Shown: in pieces, positions 9,583 through 20,544 of the stretch | Layout: each line of letters starts with the position of its first letter | Numbering within the stretch: the stretch's first letter is position 1 | Assembly (NCBI GenBank): GCA_023392635.1 | Contig: JAEVYS010000032.1 | Span: 14,537-78,536 of the forward strand | DNA: 64,000 nt | Source of the DNA: Actinomycetes bacterium | Lineage (GTDB): Bacteria > Actinomycetota > Actinomycetes > Propionibacteriales > Propionibacteriaceae | Direction: 5' to 3' | Notes under the pieces: generated by a model | What the model saw: the letters and a program-made list of their open reading frames with translations, nothing else | Databases searched by the model: none | What the model was told of the DNA's origin: nothing | Position numbers and translations under genes: made by a program

Positions 9583-11186
9583 GCGCACCGGCGGACGTCG
9601 AGCGGGTCGGCGCGCTCGCGCCGTTCCGCAACCCGGCCTTCGGCTGGCTGTGGCTGGGCGTCGTCATGAGCAGCGTCGGCGGCTGGGCGCAGACGGTCGG
9701 CGCCCAGTGGCTGTTCATCGACGACCCCAACGCCGCCACGATCGTCTCGCTGGTGCAGACCGCGGCGACGCTGCCCATGGTGCTCTTCTCGCTGGCCGCC
9801 GGTGTGCTGTCCGACGCCTTCGACCGGCGGCGCCTCCTGCTGTGGGTCCAGGTGTACTTCGTCGTGGTGCTCGGCCTGCTGTCCGCGCTCACCTGGACCG
9901 GCCGGGTTCCCCCGCTGCTGCTCCTGGGCTTCACCTTCGCGATCGGTGTCGGCAACGCCGTCATGGTCGCGACCTGGCAACCGCTCATCACCGAACTGGT
10001 GCCTCGCTCCCACCTCGCCCCGGCGATCCGGCTCGACATGGTCAGCGTAAACGTCTCGCGCGCAGCGGGCCCGGCGATCGCGGGAGTGATCATCGCCACC
10101 TGGGGCGTCGCTCCGGTGTTCGCGTTCAGTGCGGCGTGCACCCTCTGCCTGATCGGGGCGGTTCTCGCCTGGCGGCGTCCCCCGGTGACCGCACCGGCGG
10201 TCAGGGAGCGGTTCCTTCCGGCACTGCGCACCGGTGGTCGCTACGTCCGCCACGAGCCGGTGGTGCGGCTGATCCTGCTGCGGCTGGGGATCTTCGTCGC
10301 CCCGGCCACGGCGATGTGGGCCCTGCTGCCGTTGATCGCCAACCGCCAGCTCGGGCTCGGTGCGGACGGGTACGGCGTCCTGTTCGGCGCACTGGGGGTG
10401 GGGGCCGTCACCGCGGCGTTCACGGTGGGCAGGCTCGGCAGGCGCATGTCCGCGAACCTCGTCCTGAGCGTGATGGGTCTCGTCTTCGCCGCCGCCTTCG
10501 CCGGCACGATGCTCGCGCCCGGCCTGCTCGCCGCCCTGCCCCTCCTGCTGCTCCTCGGCTACGCGTGGACGGCAACGGTGGCGGTGTTGAACGCCGAACT
10601 GCAGCTGTTCCTGCCCGGCTGGGTTCGGGCCCGCGCGGTCGCGATCTACATGATGACCTTCACCGGCGCCCAGGCGCTGGCCTCCCCGGTGTGGGGCCTC
10701 CTCGCCCAGCACGGCGGCCTCTCTCTCGCCGTCTGGGTGGCGGCAGGGCTCGTCGCCGTCGGTGGCGCGGCCGGGTTCCTGTGGCACTTCCCGGAGAGCG
10801 CGCACCTCGACCGGGCGCCGCTCGCGTTCTGGAACGACGCCCAGCTGGTCTACGACCCCGATCCGGACGCCGGGCCCGTGCAGGTGCAGGTCGAGTACCA
10901 CGTGCCGCCCGACAGCTACGCGGCCTGGCGAGAGGCGATGGACGCGATGCGCCGCTCACGGCTGCGCAGCGGGGCGAGCCGCTGGGACCTGTTCCGCGTC
11001 GGTGAGCGCGTCGACACCTACCTGGAGGTGTTCACCGTGCCGTCGTGGACCGAGCACCTGCACCAGCACCAGCTGCGCCTGACCGCGGAGGACCAGGCGA
11101 TCGAGGAGCGTGCGTTCGCGTTCGTCACCCGCCCGCCCGCCACCGTCCATCTCCTGCCGGCGACCCACATTGGGGACGGTTCCTAA
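9579..11186 (+). CDS. MFS transporter of the EntS-like/PF05977 type, 3' end formed by a repeat
   Basis: GTG start at 9579 inside the cupin stop; 535 residues. Twelve hydrophobic segments span ~15-410 (for example VVMSSVGGWAQTVGAQWLFI and LPMVLFSLAAGVLSDAFDRR). A soluble C-terminal domain of ~110 residues (VQVQVEYHVPPDSYAAWREA, DLFRVGERVDTYLEVF) resembles the ferredoxin-like tail typical of this exporter family. Substrate unknown. The last five codons (IGDGS and the TAA stop) lie inside the GGGGACGGTTCC repeat at 11169, so the native C-terminus may have been altered by the element. Confidence 0.83.
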   Translation: MSAPADVERVGALAPFRNPAFGWLWLGVVMSSVGGWAQTVGAQWLFIDDPNAATIVSLVQTAATLPMVLFSLAAGVLSDAFDRRRLLLWVQVYFVVVLGLLSALTWTGRVPPLLLLGFTFAIGVGNAVMVATWQPLITELVPRSHLAPAIRLDMVSVNVSRAAGPAIAGVIIATWGVAPVFAFSAACTLCLIGAVLAWRRPPVTAPAVRERFLPALRTGGRYVRHEPVVRLILLRLGIFVAPATAMWALLPLIANRQLGLGADGYGVLFGALGVGAVTAAFTVGRLGRRMSANLVLSVMGLVFAAAFAGTMLAPGLLAALPLLLLLGYAWTATVAVLNAELQLFLPGWVRARAVAIYMMTFTGAQALASPVWGLLAQHGGLSLAVWVAAGLVAVGGAAGFLWHFPESAHLDRAPLAFWNDAQLVYDPDPDAGPVQVQVEYHVPPDSYAAWREAMDAMRRSRLRSGASRWDLFRVGERVDTYLEVFTVPSWTEHLHQHQLRLTAEDQAIEERAFAFVTRPPATVHLLPATHIGDGS

Positions 11187-11302
11187 CCCGGTCCACCTTC
11201 CCGCAACGTCAAGCTGGACCGGATTGGGGACGGTTCCTAATCCGGTCCACCTTGCCGCAACGTCAAGCTGGACCGAGTTGGGAACCGTCCCCAATCCGGT
11301 CC
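11169..11302. repeat. GGGGACGGTTCC repeat, type 1 (ATTGGGGACGGTTCC), direct copies plus inverted copy
   Basis: Two direct copies (cores at 11172 and 11226, period 54 bp) are followed one period later by an inverted copy (core complement at 11283-11294). Unit pieces are ATTGGGGACGGTTCCTAA, CCGGTCCACCTT and CCGCAACGTCAAGCTGGACC. The array fills the gap between the convergent MFS and uvrA-like genes and provides the MFS stop codon. The same unit, without the CGCAACGTCAAG linker, lies inside ileS (46764-46831). Confidence 0.9.
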
Positions 11303-11311
11303 GTCGATCGG

Positions 11312-13669
<2,358 letters not shown>

Positions 13670-13778
13670 TCCCGCGATGCTGCCACGGCCGCCGCGATCT
13701 GAACAGCCCGCTGCCCCGCTCCTGCCGGCGTTGCCCGACGGGCGTAAGTTGGCGCTCGTCACCGTCGGGAGGAACGCC

Positions 13779-14186
13779 GTGGAAGTGATCCTGCTGCTGT
13801 TGGCGGTCCTCGCCGCCGGCGCCTTCGTCGCCTGGATGGTGATCCGCCGGCGTCGGCCGGTGCCCGAGGACGACGAGTGGACGCTGCCCCCCGCCGACGG
13901 CACCAAGACCCGGCCGGCCCCGCCGGCGGCGCCGGAACCGCCGCCCCGCCTCGACCGGGACGCCCTGCTGAAGCCCCCGCGTGCCTTCGACCCGTCCCGC
14001 TGGGACGATCCTCCGGCCGGCGACGGCGAGGAGGCGGAGGAGGACCTGCCCCGGTTCTTCGACCGCGACTACCTGCGTCAGCGGGGTGGGCGTGGCCCGG
14101 CTTCCGCGGCCGGCGCAGCAAGCGGCAGCGACGCGGCTGAGGCCGGCGAACCGCCCGAACCGGGGGGCGAGGACAGCCGGGCCTGA
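13779..14186 (+). CDS. hypothetical single-pass membrane protein
   Basis: 135 residues from the GTG behind GGGAGGA. One N-terminal transmembrane helix (VILLLLAVLAAGAFVAWMVI) is followed by RRRR, which would leave the remainder in the cytoplasm. The rest is low-complexity, rich in Pro, Ala, Asp and Glu, with one conserved-looking patch (RAFDPSRWDDPP, PRFFDRDYLRQR). No family recognised. It is divergent from the uvrA-like gene, sharing a ~110-bp intergenic region. Confidence 0.6.
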   Translation: MEVILLLLAVLAAGAFVAWMVIRRRRPVPEDDEWTLPPADGTKTRPAPPAAPEPPPRLDRDALLKPPRAFDPSRWDDPPAGDGEEAEEDLPRFFDRDYLRQRGGRGPASAAGAASGSDAAEAGEPPEPGGEDSRA

Positions 14187-14248
14187 GCCTCCCGCGACGC
14201 CGCCGGCGTCCATCCTTCGCCCCTCGTGCCCGCGCGAACTCAGCGCGT

Positions 14249-14311
14249 GGTCAAATGTTGAGAGATTGTGACCGAATGCTGGAAGCGAAACCCCCGCATC
14301 CGGTCTAGATT
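14249..14311 (+). promoter_or_regulatory. putative promoter region of the dpp-like operon
   Basis: TAGATT (14306-14311) is a plausible -10 box. GGAAGCGAAACC (14281-14292) sits near the -35 position and matches 9 of 12 bases of the LacI-family palindrome seen at 20509 and 21665. A loose dyad GGTCA-N15-TGACC spans 14249-14273. No strong -35 hexamer is visible. Confidence 0.3.
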
Positions 14312-14370
14312 GTCTCAATCCTGTGCCTCGGGGGGACGATCCGGGGCTGGCTCAATCGAAGAGGGACCGA

Positions 14371-15996
14371 ATGAAAATCACGTCACACGCCGCGCGCGCG
14401 GCCGTCGGGGTCGCCCTGGCCGTCGCGCTCGCCGGCTGCGCGGGCAACGCCCCGGGAGCATCCACGTCGGCCTCGGCATCCGCGGGGGCGACCGCCGGTG
14501 GGGACTGGATCCTCGGCACCACCGAAACCGTCACCGCGCTCGATCCCGCGGGCGCCTACGACATCGCCTCCTGGAACCTGCAGTACGCGCTGTTCCAGCA
14601 GTTGATGGTCATCCCGGCCAACGGCACCAAGGAGGTCCCCGACGCCGCCCAGAGCTGCGACTACGGCGACGCCAAGACCATCACCTGCAAGCTGGCGCCG
14701 GGCCTGAAGTTCTCCAACGGCCACGACCTCACCTCGTCGGACGTGAAGTTCTCCTTCGAGCGCAACCTGAAGATCGCCGACCCCAACGGGGCGTCCGTCC
14801 TGCTCGGCAGCATCTCCAACGGTGACCAGAAGGCCCCGGCGCTGGCGGACGGGGCGATCGAGACCCCGGACGCCACGACCGTGACCTTCCACCTCAACAA
14901 GGCGGACCTGACCTTCATCAAGGTGCTCACCACCGCGGCCGCGTCCATCGTGGACGAGGAGGTCTTCCCGGCCGACAAGCTGCTGGCCGACGACCAGGTC
15001 GTCGGCTCCGGGCCGCTCATGCTGGAGTCGTACGCCAAGGGCGACCAGGCCGTGTTCAAGGCCAATCCCGGCTACACCGGAGACCGCAAGGCGCAGTCCG
15101 CGCAGGTATTCGTGAAGTACTACAAGGACTCCAGCCCGCTGCGGCAGGCCGCCGAGAACGGCGAGGTGGACGTCGCGTGGCGCGAGCTCACCCCGACCGA
15201 CTACTCCGACCTGACCAGCAAGGGAGCGCTGGACGTGATCCAGGGCGACGGCTCCTCGTTCCGCTACTGGGTGTGGCAGTTCGGCACCGAGGTCGGCAAG
15301 CAGAAGGCGATCCGGCAGGCCGCGGCCTACCTGATCGACCGTGAGGCCATCGCGAAGGACTCCTACGACGGCACGGTCACCCCGTCCTACTCGATCGTCC
15401 CCGCCGGCTTCGCCGGCCACAAGGACTCCTTCAAGGAGGTGTACGGCGCCGCGCCGGACGCCGCCAAGGCCAAGAAGGTCCTCTCCGACGCCGGCATCTC
15501 CACCCCGGTGAAGATCACCCTGGGTTACACCGACACCCACTACGGCCCGAACGCCGTGGACGAGGCGACCCAGCTGTCCGACCAGCTCAAGGCCTCCGGC
15601 CTGTTCGAGCCGAAGGTCGAGCACGCCGAGTGGACCCAGTACCAGACCCTGTACAAGCAGAACGCCTACGACCTGTTCATCCTCGGCTGGTACCCCGACT
15701 TCCTGGACGCCGACAACTACCTGTCCCCGTTCATCGTGGACGGCGGGTTCTTCAAGAACGGCTACTCCAACCCGGAGGTCAACAAGCTGGTCGCCCAGCA
15801 GCAGGCCGAGACCGACACCGCCAAGCGCGAGGCGATCATCGGCCAGCTGCAGGACATCACCGCCACCGACGTGCCGCTGATCCCGTCGTGGAACGGCAAG
15901 AACGTGGCGGTGGCGAGCAAGTCGATGAGCGGCGTCAAGGACACCCTCGACGCGACGTACATCTTCCGGCTCTGGTCCATCTCCAAGAAGGGCTGA
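14371..15996 (+). CDS. ABC importer substrate-binding lipoprotein, family 5 (Dpp/Opp type)
   Basis: 541 residues from the ATG at 14371. It has a lipoprotein signal peptide with lipobox LAGC at residues ~19-22, then a Ser/Ala linker. The SBP_bac_5 body shows typical stretches: LKFSNGHDLTSSDVKFSFER, the RQAAAYLIDREAIAKDSYDG helix, and the late tyrosine-rich LFILGWYPDFLDADNY. This family binds oligopeptides, nickel or oligosaccharides. With a LacI regulator next to the operon a sugar ligand is possible, but the sequence does not decide. It is the first gene of an operon with two permeases and two ATPases, and anchors to the outer face of the membrane. Confidence 0.9.
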   Translation: MKITSHAARAAVGVALAVALAGCAGNAPGASTSASASAGATAGGDWILGTTETVTALDPAGAYDIASWNLQYALFQQLMVIPANGTKEVPDAAQSCDYGDAKTITCKLAPGLKFSNGHDLTSSDVKFSFERNLKIADPNGASVLLGSISNGDQKAPALADGAIETPDATTVTFHLNKADLTFIKVLTTAAASIVDEEVFPADKLLADDQVVGSGPLMLESYAKGDQAVFKANPGYTGDRKAQSAQVFVKYYKDSSPLRQAAENGEVDVAWRELTPTDYSDLTSKGALDVIQGDGSSFRYWVWQFGTEVGKQKAIRQAAAYLIDREAIAKDSYDGTVTPSYSIVPAGFAGHKDSFKEVYGAAPDAAKAKKVLSDAGISTPVKITLGYTDTHYGPNAVDEATQLSDQLKASGLFEPKVEHAEWTQYQTLYKQNAYDLFILGWYPDFLDADNYLSPFIVDGGFFKNGYSNPEVNKLVAQQQAETDTAKREAIIGQLQDITATDVPLIPSWNGKNVAVASKSMSGVKDTLDATYIFRLWSISKKG

Positions 15997-16021
15997 TCGC
16001 TCCGTCGTACTCCGCCCCGGT

Positions 16022-16046
16022 CGCTCCCTCCGCCCAGGAGGGGGCG
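16022..16046 (+). other. intercistronic hairpin after the substrate-binding protein gene
   Basis: CGCTCCCTCC-GCCCA-GGAGGGGGCG folds into a 10-bp stem with one T:G pair, between the binding-protein stop and the permease ribosome binding site (AAGGAGG at ~16075). Such hairpins commonly raise binding-protein expression over downstream permeases by mRNA stabilisation or partial termination; that role is inferred. Confidence 0.5.
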
Positions 16047-16086
16047 CCCGGGACGGGTATGCCCTAGACAATGAAGGAGGTCGCGG

Positions 16087-17115
16087 GTGTCCCGCGGATC
16101 TCTGCCTCGCTACATCCTGGCCCGCATCGGCCTCATCATCCCGATGATGTGGGTGCTGCTCACCCTCGTGTTCCTGCTGCTGCGTGTCGCTCCCGGTGAT
16201 CCGGTGAGCGCGGCCGTGGGCGGCAAGCTCGACCCGGCCGTCATCGAGGCGCGCAAGACGGCGCTGGGCCTCAACCGTCCGATGATCGTGCAGTACTTCG
16301 AGTACCTGTGGCAGGTGGCACGGTTCGACTTCGGCCAGACCATCTCCGACAACCGCCCGATCCTGCTGATCATCCGTGACAACGGCGGCGCGACCCTCAC
16401 CCTCACCATCGGCGCCTTCCTGATCGCGCTCGGCATCGGCATCCCGCTGGGCCTGGCCGCCGGTCGGGCCCGTGACTCGATCCGCGACGTCGTGATCCGG
16501 ATCTTCGGCGTGGTCACGTACGCCGCCCCCATCTTCTTCATCGGCCTGCTGATGCAGATGTTCATCGCCCGTCCGCTGGGCCTGCCGACGTCGGGGATCG
16601 CGAGCCCACGAACGCAATTCACGGTCGCGACGAAGCCGCTCACGCACATCCTGCTCATCGACGCCGCGGTCCAGGGCAACCTCGCAGCGCTCGGCGACAT
16701 CCTGGTGCACCACCTGCTGCCCTGCCTCACGCTCGGGCTGCTGATCTGCGGCGTGTTCATCCGGCTCGTGCGGGTCAACGTCCTGCAGACGCTGCAGGCC
16801 GACTACGTCGAGGCCGCTCGCGCCCGTGGGATCCCGGAGCGCCAGGTGGTGCGCGAGCACGCCTTCCGCAATGCGCTGGTGCCGGTGGTCACCGTCGTGG
16901 GACTCCAGGCCGCGATGCTGCTCGGCGGCGCGGTGCTCACCGAGAACACGTTCAACTGGCCCGGGTTGGGCACCCAGCTCGTCCACTACATCGAGGCCCG
17001 CGACTACATCGGCGTCCAGGGCCTGGTGACGTTCTTCGCCGTCGTCGTGGTGCTGATCAGCCTGGCCGTGGACATCATCAACGCCTTGATCGACCCGAGG
17101 GTGAGGTACTCGTGA
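16087..17115 (+). CDS. ABC importer permease, DppB type
   Basis: 342 residues, GTG start behind AAGGAGG. Six hydrophobic segments are seen, beginning with IGLIIPMMWVLLTLVFLLL and the DppB hallmark RVAPGDPV. The EAA loop that docks the ATPase is EAARARGIPERQVVREHAFR (~245-265). The C-terminal half has the VVTVVGLQAAMLLGGAVLTE motif. It pairs with the DppC-type permease, whose GTG start overlaps this stop by 4 bp (GTGA). Confidence 0.9.
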   Translation: MSRGSLPRYILARIGLIIPMMWVLLTLVFLLLRVAPGDPVSAAVGGKLDPAVIEARKTALGLNRPMIVQYFEYLWQVARFDFGQTISDNRPILLIIRDNGGATLTLTIGAFLIALGIGIPLGLAAGRARDSIRDVVIRIFGVVTYAAPIFFIGLLMQMFIARPLGLPTSGIASPRTQFTVATKPLTHILLIDAAVQGNLAALGDILVHHLLPCLTLGLLICGVFIRLVRVNVLQTLQADYVEAARARGIPERQVVREHAFRNALVPVVTVVGLQAAMLLGGAVLTENTFNWPGLGTQLVHYIEARDYIGVQGLVTFFAVVVVLISLAVDIINALIDPRVRYS

Positions 17116-18053
17116 ACACCCTGTTGGCACCGTTCCGCAACACCACCGGGCTGGCCCGCTGGCTGCTGGTTTCCGGCCTCCTTCTGGTCGCGCTGTTCGT
17201 CATCCTGGCCGTCTTCGCGCCCTTCCTCGCCCCGTACGGCTTCGCCCAGAACTCGGTGGGCGGCGCGAAGTTCGTGAAGCTGGCCCCGCCCGGCCCGGAG
17301 CATCCTTTCGGCACCAACGACCTGTTCTACGACGTGCTCAGCCGGGTGATCTGGGGTGCGCAGACCGCCCTGCTGGTGGTGCTGCTCAGCGTGCTGCTGT
17401 CCGCACTGATCGGGGTGCCGCTCGGCCTGCTCTCCGGCTACGTCGGCGGCTGGACCGACCGCACCCTGGTGCTGATCATGGACGCGCTGTACGCCTTCCC
17501 GTCCCTGCTCCTGGCCATCGTGTTCTCGTTCCTGCTGAAGAACGTCCTGCCCAGCGGGGTGGTGGCGGCGGCGCTGTCGCTGACCGTGATCTACATCCCG
17601 CAGTACTTCCGGGTGGTCCGCAACACCGCGGTCAGTGCCAGGGAGGCGACGTACGTCGAGGCCGCCCGCGCCCTCGGCGCCCCGAACTCGACGATCATGG
17701 GCCGCTACCTGTTCAGCAACGTGATCCAGTCGGTGCCCGTCATCGGGACGCTCAACGCCGCCGACGCGATCTCGACGCTCGCCGCGCTCGGCTTCCTTGG
17801 CCTCGGCATCCAGCCCCAGGACGCCGCCGAATGGGGCTTCGACCTGAGCCGGGCGCTCGACGACGCCGCGTCCGGCATCTGGTGGACGGGCCTGTACCCG
17901 GGCCTGGCGATCGTGCTGCTGGTGACCGGGCTGACCCTGGTCGGCGAGGGCCTCAACGAGACCGTGAACCCGACCCTGCGCAAGCGCCGCTTCGCCACGG
18001 TCACGCTGCCGCCGCGTGAGCCCGTCGTGCTCGCCGGAGAGGAGGTCGCATGA
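17112..18053 (+). CDS. ABC importer permease, DppC type
   Basis: 313 residues, start overlapping the DppB-type stop. The N-terminal cytoplasmic stretch and first membrane helix (LLVSGLLLVALFVILAVFAP) precede the DppC-type motif HPFGTNDLFYDVLSR. The EAA loop reads EAARALGAPNSTIMGRYLF. Five to six further helices follow. Its stop overlaps the ATG of the next gene (ATGA), so the four distal genes of this operon are translationally coupled in series. Confidence 0.9.
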   Translation: MNTLLAPFRNTTGLARWLLVSGLLLVALFVILAVFAPFLAPYGFAQNSVGGAKFVKLAPPGPEHPFGTNDLFYDVLSRVIWGAQTALLVVLLSVLLSALIGVPLGLLSGYVGGWTDRTLVLIMDALYAFPSLLLAIVFSFLLKNVLPSGVVAAALSLTVIYIPQYFRVVRNTAVSAREATYVEAARALGAPNSTIMGRYLFSNVIQSVPVIGTLNAADAISTLAALGFLGLGIQPQDAAEWGFDLSRALDDAASGIWWTGLYPGLAIVLLVTGLTLVGEGLNETVNPTLRKRRFATVTLPPREPVVLAGEEVA

Positions 18054-19090
18054 GCGACACCGTCATCGAGGCCACCGACCTGCGCATCTGGTACGGCACC
18101 CCACGGGGTCCGGTACGGGCGGTCGACGGGGTGTCCTTCTCGGTCGGACGCGCCGAGATCCTCGGCCTGGTCGGGGAGTCCGGGTGCGGCAAGTCCACGC
18201 TCGGCCGCGGACTCCTCGGGCTCCTTCCCGAGGGGGCGAAGATGGATGGCCACCTGAGGTTCCAGGGCGAGGACCTGCTCGCGATGACGCCCCGGGAGCG
18301 TTTCTCGCGCCGCGGCCGCGACCTGGCGATGATCTTCCAGGAGCCGCTCACCCGCCTGAACCCGCTGATGCGGATCAGCGAGCACTTCACCGAGACCCTT
18401 CGCGTGCACCACCCGAAGATGTCGCCGGGCGACATCGAGACCCGTTCCCTCGACGTGCTCCGGCTGATCGGCATCCCGCCGTCCCGCTGGCGCGCGTACC
18501 CGCACGAGTTCTCCGGCGGCATGCGGCAGCGGCTGATGATCGCGCTGGCGCTCGTCCTGCGTCCCGCGTTCGTGGTGGCCGACGAGCCGACCACGGCGCT
18601 CGACGTGCTGGTGGAGGCACAGATCATCAAGCTGCTGCACGACCTGCGCGAGAACTTCGACACCTCGCTGCTGCTGATCACCCACAACCTCGGCATCATC
18701 GCCGAGGCGTGCGACCGGGTGGCGGTCATGTACGCGGGCAAGATCGTCGAGATCGGTGACGCCCGGACGGTGTTCGCCGACCCGCAACATCCCTACACCC
18801 GCGAGCTGCTGCGCTCGACGATCACCCTGACCACCGACGGACTGCACTCGATCCCCGGCGCACCGCCCGACCTGGTGTCGCCGCCCACGGGCTGCCACTT
18901 CCACCCCAGGTGCCCGGACGCGATGACGATCTGCCCGCTGAAGGAGCCCGCCATGCTCGCCCGCGGGGGAGGACCGGCACACGTCGGCAGCAACGACGTG
19001 GCGTGCTGGGCGGCGAATCCACAGGGGCTTCGTGAGGCAGACCTCGCCCCGCTCGTGCGAGAGGAGTTGTCCGTTGCCGACGAAGCCTGA
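18050..19090 (+). CDS. ABC importer ATPase, DppD type
   Basis: 346 residues. Walker A GESGCGKST (~43), Q-loop MIFQEPLTRLNPL, signature FSGGMRQRLMIAL, Walker B FVVADEPTTALD and H-loop LLITHNLGI are all intact. The oligopeptide-transporter C-terminal module with its Cys cluster is present (GCHFHPRCPDAMTIC). It forms a heterodimer with the next gene product to energise the DppB/C-type channel. Confidence 0.92.
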   Translation: MSDTVIEATDLRIWYGTPRGPVRAVDGVSFSVGRAEILGLVGESGCGKSTLGRGLLGLLPEGAKMDGHLRFQGEDLLAMTPRERFSRRGRDLAMIFQEPLTRLNPLMRISEHFTETLRVHHPKMSPGDIETRSLDVLRLIGIPPSRWRAYPHEFSGGMRQRLMIALALVLRPAFVVADEPTTALDVLVEAQIIKLLHDLRENFDTSLLLITHNLGIIAEACDRVAVMYAGKIVEIGDARTVFADPQHPYTRELLRSTITLTTDGLHSIPGAPPDLVSPPTGCHFHPRCPDAMTICPLKEPAMLARGGGPAHVGSNDVACWAANPQGLREADLAPLVREELSVADEA

Positions 19091-20387
19091 CCTCGCACCG
19101 GACCCCGTGCTCAAGGTCGAGGACCTCACGATCCACTTCGCGCTGCGGGGCAGCGGGTTCGCCCGGCTGCTCGGACGCGACACCGGCACCGTCCGCGCGG
19201 TCGACGGGGTGAACATCGAGCTGGAGCGCGGTGAGGTGCTCGGGCTGGTCGGCGAATCCGGCAGCGGCAAGACCACGCTCGGGCGGGCCATGCTCGGCCT
19301 GGTGGCCGCCACGGGAGGAAGCATTCGCCACCTTCCCGGCGACGGTTCGCCGGACACCGACATCGCCGCGCTGCGCGGCAAGGCGCTGCGCAGCCGGCGC
19401 ACCCGACTGCAGATGGTGTTCCAGGACCCGCACGCCGCGCTCAACCCGTCCATGGACATCGAGACCGCGGTCGGTCATCCGCTGGTCATCCACGGACGGG
19501 CTTCCGGCGCCGAGCTGCGGGCCAGGGTGGTCGCCGCCCTCGAGCGGGTCGGCCTCTCGCCGGCCGAGCAGTTCCTCAACAAGTACCCCTCCGACCTGTC
19601 GGGCGGCCAGAAGCAGCGGGCAGTGATCGCCCGGGCGATCATCCTCGACCCGGAGGTGCTCATCGCCGATGAGCCGGTGTCGATGCTCGACATGAGCGTG
19701 CGGGCCAAGATCCTGCAGCTCATGCTCGACCTCAAGGACGCCCTCGGCCTCACCTACGTCTACATCACCCATGACCTGGCCACGGCCAAGTTCTTCTGCG
19801 ACCGCGTGGCGATCATGTACCTGGGCAAGGTGGTCGAGATCGGGCCGACGGCCGAGATCTTCGCCAACCCGCGGCATCCCTACACGCAGGCACTGCTCAA
19901 GGCCATCCCGGACGTGGACCCGAACAAGGCGATGCCGCGTGACCTCCCCCGCGGCGAGATCCCGGACGCCGCCCGTCCGCCCCGCGGGTGCTCGTTCCAT
20001 CCCCGCTGCCCGCTCGCCCGAGCCGACTGCGGCTGGGAGCCACGCGACCTCAAGGCGCTGGTCGAGGAGCACTGGACGCGCGTCCCCGTCGCCGACTACG
20101 AGCGCGAGCACGCCCTGGTGGGCGGCCTTGCCGATCTCGACCACAGCGAGGTCCGGGCGGTGGTCAAGCCGCGCGGCGGAACGGTGACGGACGTGGAGGC
20201 GATGTTCACCCGGATCCGTTCCGAGAACGCCGGCGAGCCGTTGTGGCAGGGCGTGACGTCCACGAAGGCGACCGAGGACGGCCTGGTCTTCGAGTTCGCC
20301 CACGCCTCGGCCGTGCCCCTGCGCCCCTCCGGACCCACGGAGGTGGCCTGCGTCCTCTACCCGGATCCCGGGTCGACCCCGGCATGA
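19074..20387 (+). CDS. ABC importer ATPase, DppF type, with long C-terminal extension
   Basis: 437 residues using TTG at 19074, preceded by GAGAGGAG; a later GTG at 19110 is the alternative. Walker A GESGSGKTT, Q-loop MVFQDPHAALNPS, signature LSGGQKQRAVIAR, Walker B VLIADEPVSMLD and the C-terminal Cys module GCSFHPRCPLARADC are intact. About 110 further residues follow (from KALVEEHWTRVPV to the end), longer than the usual DppF (~320-350). The extension is acidic/mixed and has no motif I recognise. Last gene of the operon; the lacI gene follows after 157 bp. Confidence 0.88.
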   Translation: MPTKPDLAPDPVLKVEDLTIHFALRGSGFARLLGRDTGTVRAVDGVNIELERGEVLGLVGESGSGKTTLGRAMLGLVAATGGSIRHLPGDGSPDTDIAALRGKALRSRRTRLQMVFQDPHAALNPSMDIETAVGHPLVIHGRASGAELRARVVAALERVGLSPAEQFLNKYPSDLSGGQKQRAVIARAIILDPEVLIADEPVSMLDMSVRAKILQLMLDLKDALGLTYVYITHDLATAKFFCDRVAIMYLGKVVEIGPTAEIFANPRHPYTQALLKAIPDVDPNKAMPRDLPRGEIPDAARPPRGCSFHPRCPLARADCGWEPRDLKALVEEHWTRVPVADYEREHALVGGLADLDHSEVRAVVKPRGGTVTDVEAMFTRIRSENAGEPLWQGVTSTKATEDGLVFEFAHASAVPLRPSGPTEVACVLYPDPGSTPA

Positions 20388-20508
20388 CCAGAGCGGCGGG
20401 ATGACCCGGGGGACACACCCGTCCTCCCGGCGCGCGCCGGGATCCTCCCGGGACGCCGGGGCATCGGGCGAGGGGCCGGGGGCTGGGAATTCGTGCAGGG
20501 CCCTGCCC

Positions 20509-20520
20509 GGAAGCGCTTCC
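20509..20520. promoter_or_regulatory. LacI-family operator
   Basis: Perfect 12-bp palindrome GGAAGCGCTTCC, 13 nt upstream of the TAGGGT -10 box (20534-20539) of the first lacI gene. The central CG-containing palindrome is the LacI/GalR-family consensus. The same 12 bp occur upstream of the second lacI gene. Confidence 0.75.
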
Positions 20521-20544
20521 AAGCCGGACTGCTAGGGTCCGCCT

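Noticed and set aside
11169..11302. Direct repeats resembling a small CRISPR array
   Set aside because: Units are nearly identical over their whole 54-bp period with no variable spacers, the last copy is inverted, and no cas gene is nearby. The same applies to 56471-56600.
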